From: Thalassolituus alkanivorans
GTDB taxonomy: Bacteria > Pseudomonadota > Gammaproteobacteria > Pseudomonadales > Oceanobacteraceae
Reading direction: 5' to 3'
NCBI RefSeq assembly: GCF_020447205.1
Contig: NZ_JAJAEL010000035.1
Span: 382,304 to 446,303 of the forward strand
DNA: 64,000 bases
Part shown: positions 10,305-18,859 of the stretch, in pieces
Layout of the letters: every line of letters starts with the position of its first letter
Position numbering within the stretch: the stretch's first letter is position 1
Program-made: the position numbers and the translations under genes
Notes under the pieces: generated by a model
Told to the model about the DNA's origin: nothing
What the model saw: the letters and a program-made list of their open reading frames with translations, nothing else
Database searches by the model: none

Positions 10305-10985
10305 TTATTCAACTGATTCGTGCAACAGCTCTTCCATATACTCTTTAGCCCAGTTCACAGCCTGAATACGGTTGCCCGCACCAATCTTTTTGAACAGGTT
10401 ATAAATATGGGTTTTAACTGTATGCATGCTGACGTTGAGCTTGTCCGCAATTTCGATATTAGTCGCGCCAGTCGCAGTTAAACGCAGGATCTGCTTCTCG
10501 CGCTTGGTCAGTACCGTGGTGGTGGTGGTCATTTTACGCGGCTTATGGCGGGTGCGTTCCAGATACTGCCCCACCAGCTGGCGCGGCAGCCAGTATTCGC
10601 CTTCAAACAGGCCAACAATGCCTTTACTCAGCTGTTGTTGTGAACACTCACGATAGAACAGACCATTGACCATTGGCCAGGCCATCAGGCGTTCAACCGG
10701 ATGGTTATGCGGAGTATTGAAGAAAGCCACCTTGATATCCACCGGCTGCTCGTACACCTGCTCCAGTAAATCATGCAGTTTTTCCGGGCGTGCGCATTCA
10801 GCGTCAACCAGCACAAGCGTTTTACAGGGGTAACGATTCCAGTCTTCACGCCATTCCGGCACACTGACCAGCTGGCAGTCGATATTTGTACGCTGGTGAA
10901 TGTAACCAATGAGAATGGAATTCTGCAGATTTTGTTGGCCGAATAAGATAATGCGACGACCTGGGAGGCTTGCCTGACGATCCAT
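10305..10985 (-). CDS. LuxR-type regulator resembling VpsT/CsgD
   Basis: A 226-residue transcription factor: a receiver-like N-terminal domain (1-140) without the usual phosphorylation pocket and a C-terminal LuxR helix-turn-helix (about 155-220, with LTKREKQILRL and SMHTVKTHIYNLFKKI). At 132-135 it carries WLPR, where the c-di-GMP-binding VpsT/CsgD class has W-[FLM]-[TS]-R, so binding of c-di-GMP is likely but not certain because of the Pro. A strong AAGGAG ribosome site precedes the ATG. It sits between uvrA and the MFS/ssb pair, which are usually direct neighbours. Probable role: control of matrix or surface-growth genes. Confidence 0.8.
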   Translation of the reverse strand: MDRQASLPGRRIILFGQQNLQNSILIGYIHQRTNIDCQLVSVPEWREDWNRYPCKTLVLVDAECARPEKLHDLLEQVYEQPVDIKVAFFNTPHNHPVERLMAWPMVNGLFYRECSQQQLSKGIVGLFEGEYWLPRQLVGQYLERTRHKPRKMTTTTTVLTKREKQILRLTATGATNIEIADKLNVSMHTVKTHIYNLFKKIGAGNRIQAVNWAKEYMEELLHESVE

Positions 10986-11264
10986 AACATAACTCCTTTA
11001 TGCCTGTTGCTGATCCTTAACCGGTCTTCCAAAACCAGTGCTAAGAGTGTACGCAATCCAATGCAAATTGCCACTTGAGCATGACTTTTTTTCGTAGTTT
11101 TACGGATTGACCCACGGCTTTTTGAAGAACTTCCGTACCATTCCCGGATCTGTCCGGAGCCACCGTAAACAAGTAATCTGCAGATAACCGTGCTTAAGAC
11201 TTAATCCACAGACGGCATTACTGTTAAACTGGCGCACTTTTTAGCTGTACCAACCGGAATACCA

Positions 11265-12671
11265 GTGAGTATGTCGAGTTCTACCTCTCCAGAAACTGAG
11301 CACAGCGGCATTTCTGCCGTCGAACAGCGTGCAGTCGTCTCCCTCGCGTCACTCTATGCCCTGCGTATGCTGGGGCTGTTTATGGTGCTGCCGGTGATGA
11401 TGATCGAAGGACAGAAGCTCGATGGCGCTACGCCACAACTGCTTGGTCTGGCGATGGGGGTCTATGGCCTCACTCAGGCGCTGTTGCAGATTCCCGCCGG
11501 AACCCTGTCGGACCGCTTTGGCCGTAAACCTATTATTATCGGTGGCCTGCTGATTTTTGCTCTTGGCAGTCTGATCGCCGCCAGCGCCGACAGCGTGTAC
11601 GGTGTTATTCTTGGCCGCGCGCTGCAGGGTGGTGGCGCCATTGCCAGTGCGATTATGGCACTGGTTACGGATCTGACCCGCGAAGAGAACCGCATGAAAG
11701 CGATGGCGTCTATTGGCGCCAGCATCGGCCTGTCTTTTTCTGTCGCATTGGTACTGGGACCATGGCTTGCCGGATTAGGCGGTCTGAGCCTGATTTTTGG
11801 CCTGACCGGCGTACTTGCCCTGCTGGGCATTCTGGTAACGCTGTTTGTTATTCCAACACCACCCGTTTTGCCCCATCGCGATGCCTCGGCGGTACTGAGC
11901 GAAGTCGGTGTTCAGCTGCGTAATACCCAGCTATGGCCGCTCAATCTGGGGATATTCCTGCTGCACGCCTTAATGGTGGCTATTTTTATCGCCATTCCCG
12001 GACAATTGCTGAAGCTGGATTTACCGGCAGAGCATCACAGCTGGCTGTATTTACCGGTACTTCTCAGTGCCTTTGTATTAATGGTGCCCTTTATCATCAT
12101 CGCCGAGAAGCGCCGCAAGATGAAAAGCGTGGTGATTACCGGTGCCTGCGTTATTGCTCTCAGCCTGTTTGGTATGTCAGCAGCCGCTGAAATGTGGCAT
12201 TGGGTTGTGCTGCTGTTGCTGTATTTCTGGGGCTTTAATCTGATGGAGGCCAGCCTGCCATCCTGGCTGAGCAAGATTGCTCCGGCCGGCGCCAAGGGCA
12301 GCGCCATGGGCATTTATTCCAGCATGCAGTTCCTCGGCGCCTTTGCCGGCGGCAGCCTCGGCGGCTGGCTTATGAGCCAGTACGGCAGCAGTGCATTATT
12401 TGTCGGACTGGGGGCATTAGTGATACTTTGGGTGCTGCTTATGTCACAGTCTTCCGCCCCGCAACACCTTACCAGTGTTCGTCTGGACAGCACGGATGGC
12501 TGCAGCGAACAACAACTTGCACAATTGATGGCACTGGCCGGAGTCTCGGAAGTCAGTCTGCTTGCCAGTGAAGGCGCAATCTATTTAAAAGTCAGTGCTG
12601 ATGCCTTTGATCGAACACAGGCATTGGCCATCATTCATTCCACAGGAGAAGAGCATGGGTCGCAGCGTTAA
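11265..12671 (+). CDS. YajR-like MFS transporter with C-terminal YAM-type domain
   Basis: A 468-residue inner-membrane carrier with about 12 hydrophobic helices and the MFS motif A as [11 protein letters not shown] after helix 2. Beyond the last helix a soluble domain of about 70 residues (starting near 395, with [17 protein letters not shown]) resembles the ferredoxin-like YAM domain of YajR. Substrate unknown; proton-driven drug or sugar efflux is usual for the family. It starts at GTG 11265 or ATG 11271. Its 3' end overlaps ssb by 17 bases, so the two are co-translated, and the order uvrA / MFS / ssb is common in gammaproteobacteria. Confidence 0.85.
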   Translation: MSMSSSTSPETEHSGISAVEQRAVVSLASLYALRMLGLFMVLPVMMIEGQKLDGATPQLLGLAMGVYGLTQALLQIPAGTLSDRFGRKPIIIGGLLIFALGSLIAASADSVYGVILGRALQGGGAIASAIMALVTDLTREENRMKAMASIGASIGLSFSVALVLGPWLAGLGGLSLIFGLTGVLALLGILVTLFVIPTPPVLPHRDASAVLSEVGVQLRNTQLWPLNLGIFLLHALMVAIFIAIPGQLLKLDLPAEHHSWLYLPVLLSAFVLMVPFIIIAEKRRKMKSVVITGACVIALSLFGMSAAAEMWHWVVLLLLYFWGFNLMEASLPSWLSKIAPAGAKGSAMGIYSSMQFLGAFAGGSLGGWLMSQYGSSALFVGLGALVILWVLLMSQSSAPQHLTSVRLDSTDGCSEQQLAQLMALAGVSEVSLLASEGAIYLKVSADAFDRTQALAIIHSTGEEHGSQR

Positions 12672-13311
12672 CAAAGTGACACTCATTGGTACTCTGGGTC
12701 GTGACCCTGAAGTTCGTTATATGCCGAATGGCAACGCCGTGGCCAATCTGACACTGGCCACCGACGAAAGCTACAACGACAAACAGACCGGCCAGAAAGT
12801 AGAATCCACCGAATGGCACCGTATTACGGTATACGGCAAGCTGGCAGAAATTATTCAGCAATACCTGAAAAAAGGCTCAAAAGCCTACTTCGAAGGTAAA
12901 CTACGTACCCGCGAATGGGAAAAAGACGGCGTTAAACGCTACACCACCGAAATCATCGCCAACGATATGATGATGCTCGATGGCCGTGGCGACAATATGG
13001 GGTCTTATTCAGCGCCATCGCAGACAATGAGCCAGCCTATGGGCATGAACGCACCACAGGGTTATCAGCAGGCTCCTCAGGCAGCACCACAGCAAGCTCC
13101 GATGGCCGCACCTCAGGCTCCGCGTGGCTATCAGCAAGCTCCGCAACAGGCACCGCAGCATGTTCCGCAACAGGCTCCACAGCATGCTCCGCAACAGCCG
13201 GCCTATCAGGGTGGTTACCAGCAGCCAGCTCAGGCTCCGGTGCAACAGCCGCAGCACGCACCACAGCCAAGCAACAGCTTTGACGATTTTGATGACGATA
13301 TCCCGTTCTGA
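12655..13311 (+). CDS. ssb: Single-stranded DNA-binding protein
   Basis: Coats single-stranded DNA during replication, recombination and repair. 218 residues: an OB fold (1-110) beginning [19 protein letters not shown], a long low-complexity linker (about 115-205) and the acidic tip DDFDDDIPF that recruits partner proteins. The linker is built from repeated Q-Q-A-P and Q-H-A-P/V-P units, and is longer than in E. coli SSB (178 residues). The ATG at 12655 has AGGAGAAGAG just before it and lies inside the end of the MFS gene. Confidence 0.97.
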   Translation: MGRSVNKVTLIGTLGRDPEVRYMPNGNAVANLTLATDESYNDKQTGQKVESTEWHRITVYGKLAEIIQQYLKKGSKAYFEGKLRTREWEKDGVKRYTTEIIANDMMMLDGRGDNMGSYSAPSQTMSQPMGMNAPQGYQQAPQAAPQQAPMAAPQAPRGYQQAPQQAPQHVPQQAPQHAPQQPAYQGGYQQPAQAPVQQPQHAPQPSNSFDDFDDDIPF

Positions 13312-13336
13312 TCAACCGCCCCGGCGGTTATAAGAG

Positions 13337-13372
13337 CAATAAAAAACCCTGCCAATGCAGGGTTTTTTATTG
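13337..13372. terminator. Bidirectional terminator between ssb and the di-haem peroxidase
   Basis: A perfect 16-bp inverted repeat around a CAAT loop (CAATAAAAAACCCTGC and its complement), with A and T runs for stopping both convergent genes. Confidence 0.92.
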
Positions 13373-13393
13373 TCTGTCAGCGGGGCCGTCCGG

Positions 13394-14404
13394 TTATGGC
13401 CGTTGCAACTCAGCCGGCATGGGCGCAGTAACCGCCTGCAGGAAGGTCTGAATTGCCTGATTATCATCGTCACTCAGCGTTCGCCCTAACTGCACTTTTG
13501 CCATGATGTCGATGGCGTCCTTCAGCTCTGCCACAGAACCATCGTGAAAATAAGGTGCGGTCTGTACCACATGACGTAACGGTGGCACTTTGAATACCCG
13601 GCGGTCGCTTTCCTTACCGGTAAATGCCATACGGCCAATGTCTTCCTGTGAGCCGATATACTGGGTGTAGTCGGCAACAATACCAAACTTCTGATAAGAA
13701 GTTCCGCCCAGCAAACGGCCATTATGACAGCCTGCACAGCCGGTATTGATAAAGGTTTTTAATCCCTCTTTCTGCGCTGTGTTCAGAGCCTGAGCGTCGC
13801 CCTGCAGATAGCGGTCGAAAGCAGAGGTGGTTACCAGATGCTCCTGATAAGCGCTCAGTGCTTTCCCCCAGTTGGCAGCGGTCACTCCATCGTCGTACAG
13901 CGCATTAAAGCGTTCATTCAGATCTGGCAGGGCCTTAATAACCGCCAGCGCTTCATCGGCCGAAGCATGAGCGTAAGCCGGTGGTGCCGTCAGTGCGCGT
14001 ATTGCCTGGTCCGCCAGAGACTCCCGGTCACCGGTCCAGTGCATGCTGATCTGCGGCACGATATCGACAATGGTCGGTGTATTACGCTTACCTTGCCGGC
14101 CGAATGCTCCCAGCGCGGTTTTGCGTCCGTCGGCACCGCCTTTGCTCTGTTCATGGCAGGTACCGCAATTGGTGCCGTCGCGACCAATACGGGTATCAAA
14201 GAACAGTACCCGGCCCAGAGCAGCTTCGACGGCTGAGGATTGCCGTGGTGGCGCCTCTCCTGAGCCAAATACAGCCTGAGCCTGCTGTTGCAGAGCATCT
14301 GCACTGGCAGGTGCCGATACCGATAACATGGCGCTCAAAGCAGCAAAGGCCATCAGGCCCACTGTGAAAGGGGTCGCTGCGACCCGGCGGATTGTCGGGA
14401 TCAT
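13394..14404 (-). CDS. Periplasmic di-haem cytochrome c peroxidase (CcpA/MauG family)
   Basis: A 336-residue exported protein with a signal peptide ending in ASA and two c-type haem motifs, CGTCH (near 81) and CAGCH (near 223), as in bacterial di-haem peroxidases that reduce hydrogen peroxide with electrons from cytochrome c. The FFDTRIGRDG stretch before the first haem and YFHDGSVAEL after the second are typical. It could also belong to the related MauG-like group that oxidises other substrates. Transcribed alone, against the ssb terminator. Confidence 0.88.
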   Translation of the reverse strand: MIPTIRRVAATPFTVGLMAFAALSAMLSVSAPASADALQQQAQAVFGSGEAPPRQSSAVEAALGRVLFFDTRIGRDGTNCGTCHEQSKGGADGRKTALGAFGRQGKRNTPTIVDIVPQISMHWTGDRESLADQAIRALTAPPAYAHASADEALAVIKALPDLNERFNALYDDGVTAANWGKALSAYQEHLVTTSAFDRYLQGDAQALNTAQKEGLKTFINTGCAGCHNGRLLGGTSYQKFGIVADYTQYIGSQEDIGRMAFTGKESDRRVFKVPPLRHVVQTAPYFHDGSVAELKDAIDIMAKVQLGRTLSDDDNQAIQTFLQAVTAPMPAELQRP

Positions 14405-14487
14405 AAATTACTCTTCATCAGGTTAAGTGCAGTAAGCGGCGTAGGACGGAGACGACTCATGAGAGTTCCATCGGCAGCTGAACAACA

Positions 14488-15723
14488 CTATCCCAGTAAA
14501 GCATCAAAAGGCTCGATCATAACGCTCTCACCTTCTTCCACCCGGCCACGCATCTGCTCCAATACAATGTAGCAATTAGCCTGACTCATCGAGCTGAGCA
14601 CACCGGAGCTTTGCCCACCGGTTGGCCGCACCACTATCTGGCCCTGTTCATTCAGTTGCCAGATACCACGCTGGAAGTCCGTGCGTCCCGGACTTTTGCG
14701 GATAACACTGGCGGCAACTGCCGGCAGACGCAGCGCTGCAGTCTGCGTTTCACCGGCCAGTTTGCGCAGCATCGGCACCGCCAGCTGATGCATGGTCACC
14801 AGTGCCGATACCGGATTACCGGGCAAGCCGATAAATACGCTGTTGGGCAGACGGCCGCTGGCAAAGGGCTTACCCGGTTTAATCGCCAGCTTCCAGAAAC
14901 TGATTTCGCCAAGCTCGGCGAGAATATCTTTGGTGTAGTCGGCTTCACCCACCGATACACCACCAGAGGTAATGACCACATCGGCCTGACGGTCGGCCTG
15001 AATAAAGGCCTGACGCAGTGCTTCGGGGTTGTCATCCACTTTGCCCAGATCCAGCACGTCACAGCCAAGGCGTCTGGCAACAGACGCCACGGTAAAGCTG
15101 TTGCTCTGATAAATCTGCCCATCTGCCAAAGGCTCACCCGGCATCACCAGCTCATCACCGGTCGCCAGCAATGCAACTTTCAGTCGCGGCCGCACACTGA
15201 CCCCGGCAATGCCAATACTGGCCAGCAGGCCAACGTCCGCCGGACGCAGACGCCGCCCGGCATGCAGAATCACCTGCCCTGCACGGATATCATCGCCGCA
15301 ATAGCGCACGTTATCGCCCTGCGGCGCGCCAGCCTGAAACTGTACCCGGCCGCTTTCCAGCACGGTGGCATTTTCCTGCATGACCACGGTGTCGGCTCCG
15401 GCAGGCAGCAGTGCACCGGTCATAATACGGACACACTCCCCCTGACCAACGCTGCCGCTGAAGGGATGGCCCGCCATGCTTTTACCCAGCAGGGTTAATT
15501 CGCAGCCGGCACTTAAATCGGCAGCCCGCACGGCATAACCATCCATCGCCGAGTTGTCAGCCGGAGGGACATTCAGCGTGCTGCAGACATCATCAGCCAG
15601 CACCCGACCCAGCGCCTCCTCCAGCCTGATGAGTTCTTTATCGCTCCGTGTTTCGATACCGTCCAGTAAGCTTTCCAGTGCCTGATCCAGCGGCGTCAGA
15701 CCCGGCATATCACAGGATGCCAT
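14488..15723 (-). CDS. moeA: Molybdopterin molybdenumtransferase
   Basis: Inserts molybdate into adenylylated molybdopterin, the last step of molybdenum cofactor synthesis. 411 residues, the usual length, with the four-domain MoeA pattern: ADNSAMDGYAVRA near 60, the MoCF-like TSGGVSVGEADYTKDIL near 255 and GLPGNPVSA near 300. Its ATG overlaps the stop of the upstream FAH-family gene (TGATG), so translation is coupled to that gene, an unusual partner. No other cofactor gene is in the window. Confidence 0.95.
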   Translation of the reverse strand: MASCDMPGLTPLDQALESLLDGIETRSDKELIRLEEALGRVLADDVCSTLNVPPADNSAMDGYAVRAADLSAGCELTLLGKSMAGHPFSGSVGQGECVRIMTGALLPAGADTVVMQENATVLESGRVQFQAGAPQGDNVRYCGDDIRAGQVILHAGRRLRPADVGLLASIGIAGVSVRPRLKVALLATGDELVMPGEPLADGQIYQSNSFTVASVARRLGCDVLDLGKVDDNPEALRQAFIQADRQADVVITSGGVSVGEADYTKDILAELGEISFWKLAIKPGKPFASGRLPNSVFIGLPGNPVSALVTMHQLAVPMLRKLAGETQTAALRLPAVAASVIRKSPGRTDFQRGIWQLNEQGQIVVRPTGGQSSGVLSSMSQANCYIVLEQMRGRVEEGESVMIEPFDALLG

Positions 15724-16388
15724 CAGCCCATCTCCTCAACACTGCAGTGCACTCTGAGCCAGTCCTGCAAACGGGCTTCCAGCTGATCGCCGGGCAACAG
15801 AGGTCCAACACCAGCCGGGGTACCGGTCATAATGATATCGCCCGGATTCAGCGTGAAAATCCGGCTCATATGGGCAATCAGCGGCAGCAATGGGAACAAC
15901 ATATCGGCGCTGCTGCCCTGCTGTTGTACTTTGCCATTACGCGTCAGAGTCAGGCTCAGCTGCTGCCAGTCTTCCACCCGCGAGGCGGCAACAAAATCAC
16001 TCAGCGGACAGGCACCATCAAAGCCCTTGGCGATTTCCCAGGGCTGGCCTTTCGCTTTCAGTCCGTCCTGCACATCACGCAGGGTCAGATCCAGGCCAAG
16101 GCCCACACCGGCAATAGCGGCCGGAACGTCATCTTCAGCGGCGTGACATAAGCGCTGACCAATCAACACCGCGATTTCCAGTTCGTGATGCACAGACCCC
16201 TGCCCCTGCGGGATACGGAACGATGGCGCCATAGACACCGCAGCGTCAGCGGGTTTGATAAACAGAATCGGCTGGCTGGGAATGGGGTTATTCAGTTCAC
16301 GGGCGTGTTCAGCATAGTTACGTCCGACACAGACAATTTTGCCGGTTGAATGGGTAAAGGACTGACCTTCGAGGATGGGAAAATACAT
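15723..16388 (-). CDS. Fumarylacetoacetate hydrolase family protein
   Basis: A 221-residue protein of the small FAH family (YcgM-like), enzymes that act on acylpyruvates or oxaloacetate-like keto acids with a magnesium ion. Visible: KIVCVGRNYAEHARE at the start, PILFIKPADAA, the metal-binding HHELEIAVLIG and the end motif GDIIMTGTPAGVG. It is coupled to moeA downstream. Its ATG follows directly on the T run of a terminator hairpin (16389-16421), and the only ribosome-site-like bases (AGG) lie inside that hairpin, so its expression may depend on the hairpin. Confidence 0.88.
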   Translation of the reverse strand: MYFPILEGQSFTHSTGKIVCVGRNYAEHARELNNPIPSQPILFIKPADAAVSMAPSFRIPQGQGSVHHELEIAVLIGQRLCHAAEDDVPAAIAGVGLGLDLTLRDVQDGLKAKGQPWEIAKGFDGACPLSDFVAASRVEDWQQLSLTLTRNGKVQQQGSSADMLFPLLPLIAHMSRIFTLNPGDIIMTGTPAGVGPLLPGDQLEARLQDWLRVHCSVEEMG

Positions 16389-16421
16389 AAAAAAACGGCC
16401 TGATCAGGATCACAGGCCGTT
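16389..16421 (-). terminator. Intrinsic terminator after the PilZ gene, abutting the FAH start codon
   Basis: On the minus strand: AACGGCCTG, a 10-base loop, CAGGCCGTT and a run of T that touches the FAH ATG. It ends the PilZ transcript and would hide the FAH ribosome site if formed in a read-through RNA. Confidence 0.8.
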
Positions 16422-16457
16422 ACTATACCTTGTCACCCGGCTCGCCGGGAGAAGGAT

Positions 16458-16823
16458 CTAGTCCGCAGGACTCGGGCGCACCAGTTCGGCCAGCTCGCGG
16501 TGTACAGCCTGCGGATCGGCCAGATTAAGCTCCAGCAGACGGCGCAATGCGGTCATACTGTCGAGATCCATCGAATCACAGGCACAGCCGACAACGTCAT
16601 CGTCGATATGCACCAGCGAGCAGCGCATTTCGATGGTTTCCTGCGGCGACAAAACCAGGGTTACCACCAGTTGCTGCTCCAGGCGCCAGTTAACATTTTC
16701 CGGACGCACCAGTAACACACCACGCAAACTGATATCCAGACAATGGGTTTCAAGCCGCTCCCCATCGGTTTCAACCTGAACCCGCTGAAGGAAATGCACA
16801 CGTTTGAACTGCCGAGAATCCAT
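16458..16823 (-). CDS. PilZ-domain c-di-GMP receptor protein
   Basis: A 121-residue single-domain cytoplasmic protein. The c-di-GMP-binding motifs are present: RxxxR as Arg4-Arg8 (RQFKR) and (D/N)xSxxG as Asp30-Ser32-Gly35 (DISLRG). It is not the type IV pilus PilZ, which lacks these residues. GAGG lies 7 bases before the ATG. It is monocistronic, with its own terminator at 16389-16421. Its partner is not evident from neighbours. Confidence 0.87.
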   Translation of the reverse strand: MDSRQFKRVHFLQRVQVETDGERLETHCLDISLRGVLLVRPENVNWRLEQQLVVTLVLSPQETIEMRCSLVHIDDDVVGCACDSMDLDSMTALRRLLELNLADPQAVHRELAELVRPSPAD

Positions 16824-16939
16824 GACTTACCTCTGTCATATTCCGGGGCATTATGCCCACAGATGTATAAAGGTTTAGTCCGTATTGCTGAGATCGCAAA
16901 CCGCTGAGGCTGACGTTTATGACAGAAAAGAAAGAGAAC

Positions 16940-16976
16940 GCCGGAAGCCAGATGCTGACAGCAGCTGGCTTCCGGC
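16940..16976 (-). terminator. Probable terminator of ettA
   Basis: A 12-bp perfect inverted repeat (GCCGGAAGCCAG and complement) just after the ettA stop; the T tract behind it on the minus strand is broken (GTTCTCTTTCTTTTC), so termination may be partial. Confidence 0.6.
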
Positions 16977-16982
16977 AACGAT

Positions 16983-18644
16983 TTACGCCAGACGCTTGTA
17001 CTTCATACGCTTAGGCGCGGCATCGTTACCCAGACGCTTCTTACGGTCGGCTTCGTACTCGGTGTAGTTACCTTCAAAGAAAGTTACTTTGGAGTCGCCT
17101 TCGTAAGCCAGAATATGGGTGGCAATACGGTCGAGGAACCAGCGATCGTGGGAAACCACCATTACTGCACCCGGGAAAGCCAGTACCGCTTCTTCCAGCG
17201 CACGCAGGGTTTCTACGTCGAGGTCGTTGGACGGTTCGTCCAGCAGTAACACATTGGCGCCCTGCTTCAGGGTATAGGCCAGCTGCAGACGACCACGCTC
17301 ACCACCGGACAGTTCACCAACACGCTTCTGCTGATCGCCGCCTTTGAAGTTAAAGCGGCCGATGTAAGAGCGGCTTGGGTAGTCTTTACCGTTAATGTTG
17401 ATCATATCCAGACCGTCAGAAATGGATTCCCATACGGTTTTCTTGTCGTCCAGTTCATCACGCAGCTGTTCAACAAAGGCCAGCTTCACGGTTTCACCGA
17501 TGACCACTGAGCCGGAATCCGGCTGTTCCGTACCGGCAATCATGCGGAACAGGGTCGATTTACCGGCACCGTTACCACCGATAATGCCGACGATGGCACC
17601 CGGCGGTACGGTAAAGCTCAGGTCATCGATCAGCACCCGGTCGCCATAGGCTTTGGTAACGTTATGGAACTCAATCACCTTATCGCCCAGACGCGGGCCG
17701 GGTGGAATGTAGATTTCGTTGGTTTCGTTACGGGTCTGGAATTCGCGTGAGTTCATTTCCTCAAACGCGGCCAGACGCGCCTTGCTCTTCGCCTGACGGC
17801 CCTTAGCCCCCTGACGAACCCACTCCAGCTCATGTTTGATGGCTTTGGAGTGTGCTTCTTCCTGTTTCTTTTCCTGCTCTAAGCGTTTTTCTTTCGCTTC
17901 CAGCCAGGTGGTGTAGTTGCCCTGATACGGAATGCCGTGGCCACGATCGAGCTCCAGAATCCATTCCGCACAGTTATCGAGGAAGTAACGGTCGTGGGTA
18001 ATGGCCACCACAGTGCCCGGATACTCTTCCAGGAACTGCTCCAGCCAGCCCACGGATTCGGCATCCAGGTGGTTGGTGGGTTCGTCTAATAACAGCATAT
18101 CCGGCTTGGACATCAGCAGACGGCACAATGCCACGCGGCGGCGCTCACCACCGGACAGTTTGGTCACATCGGCGTCCCAGGGTGGCAGACGCAGCGCATC
18201 GGCGGCGACTTCCATATGGCGCTCCATATCATGACCGCCAGCCGCTTCAATAAAGGCTTCCAGCTGCCCCTGTTTTTTCGCCAGTGCATCGAAGTCGGCA
18301 TCCGGCTCGGCGTAAGCGGCATACACGGCATCCAGTGCTGCGCGGGCATCAATCAGCTCACGCAGGCCATCTTCGACGTTACCTTTAACGTCTTTGGCCG
18401 GATCAAGCTCCGGTTCCTGCGGCAGGTAGCCGATTTTCAGATCAGGTTGCGGACGTGCCTCACCAATAATGTCGGTATCCAGACCTGCCATAATTTTCAG
18501 CAGGGTGGATTTACCGGAACCATTCAGACCCAGCACGCCGATTTTGGCGCCAGGGAAGAACGAAAGGGAAATATCACGCAGAATCTGGCGTTTGGGCGGA
18601 ACAATCTTGCCCAGACGGTTCATGGTGAATACATACTGTGCCAT
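16983..18644 (-). CDS. ettA: Energy-dependent translational throttle ABC-F protein
   Basis: A soluble ABC-F ATPase that binds the ribosomal E site and gates the first steps of elongation according to energy level. 553 residues, as in other EttA proteins (about 555), with two ABC domains (Walker [10 protein letters not shown] near 40 and GGNGAGKST near 358; signatures LSGGERRR and LSGGERGR) joined by the long charged linker. The start is set at ATG 18644 ([13 protein letters not shown]), the conserved EttA beginning; a longer frame upstream to 18743 would add 33 unrelated residues. Confidence 0.96.
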   Translation of the reverse strand: MAQYVFTMNRLGKIVPPKRQILRDISLSFFPGAKIGVLGLNGSGKSTLLKIMAGLDTDIIGEARPQPDLKIGYLPQEPELDPAKDVKGNVEDGLRELIDARAALDAVYAAYAEPDADFDALAKKQGQLEAFIEAAGGHDMERHMEVAADALRLPPWDADVTKLSGGERRRVALCRLLMSKPDMLLLDEPTNHLDAESVGWLEQFLEEYPGTVVAITHDRYFLDNCAEWILELDRGHGIPYQGNYTTWLEAKEKRLEQEKKQEEAHSKAIKHELEWVRQGAKGRQAKSKARLAAFEEMNSREFQTRNETNEIYIPPGPRLGDKVIEFHNVTKAYGDRVLIDDLSFTVPPGAIVGIIGGNGAGKSTLFRMIAGTEQPDSGSVVIGETVKLAFVEQLRDELDDKKTVWESISDGLDMININGKDYPSRSYIGRFNFKGGDQQKRVGELSGGERGRLQLAYTLKQGANVLLLDEPSNDLDVETLRALEEAVLAFPGAVMVVSHDRWFLDRIATHILAYEGDSKVTFFEGNYTEYEADRKKRLGNDAAPKRMKYKRLA

Positions 18645-18812
18645 GGAAAAATACCTCGTATCAGATGGCGGCAAAGCTACTGAAAAGCGTCGCCGATGGC
18701 AACATAACAGGCCGTTCTCCGGGCTTTTTCTGCCTGTACACACGATTTGCTGCGGGCAAAGTCACAGAAATGTCATCAGCGCCATATTAAGTCGCCTATC
18801 CCACCTTAAGCT

Positions 18813-18822
18813 GTCTATACTT
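18813..18822 (+). promoter_or_regulatory. RpoS-like -10 element before the GGDEF/EAL gene
   Basis: GTCTATACTT, 38 bases before the ATG at 18860. No TTGACA-like box is seen 17 bases upstream. The same nonamer GTCTATACT occurs at 24226 and 43031 before two other signalling genes. Confidence 0.55.
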
Positions 18823-18859
18823 CGGCCATGATGATTAATAAAGATAAGATTCATTAACC

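Noticed and set aside
14611-15498. Antisense frame opposite moeA
   Set aside because: moeA is unmistakable on the other strand.
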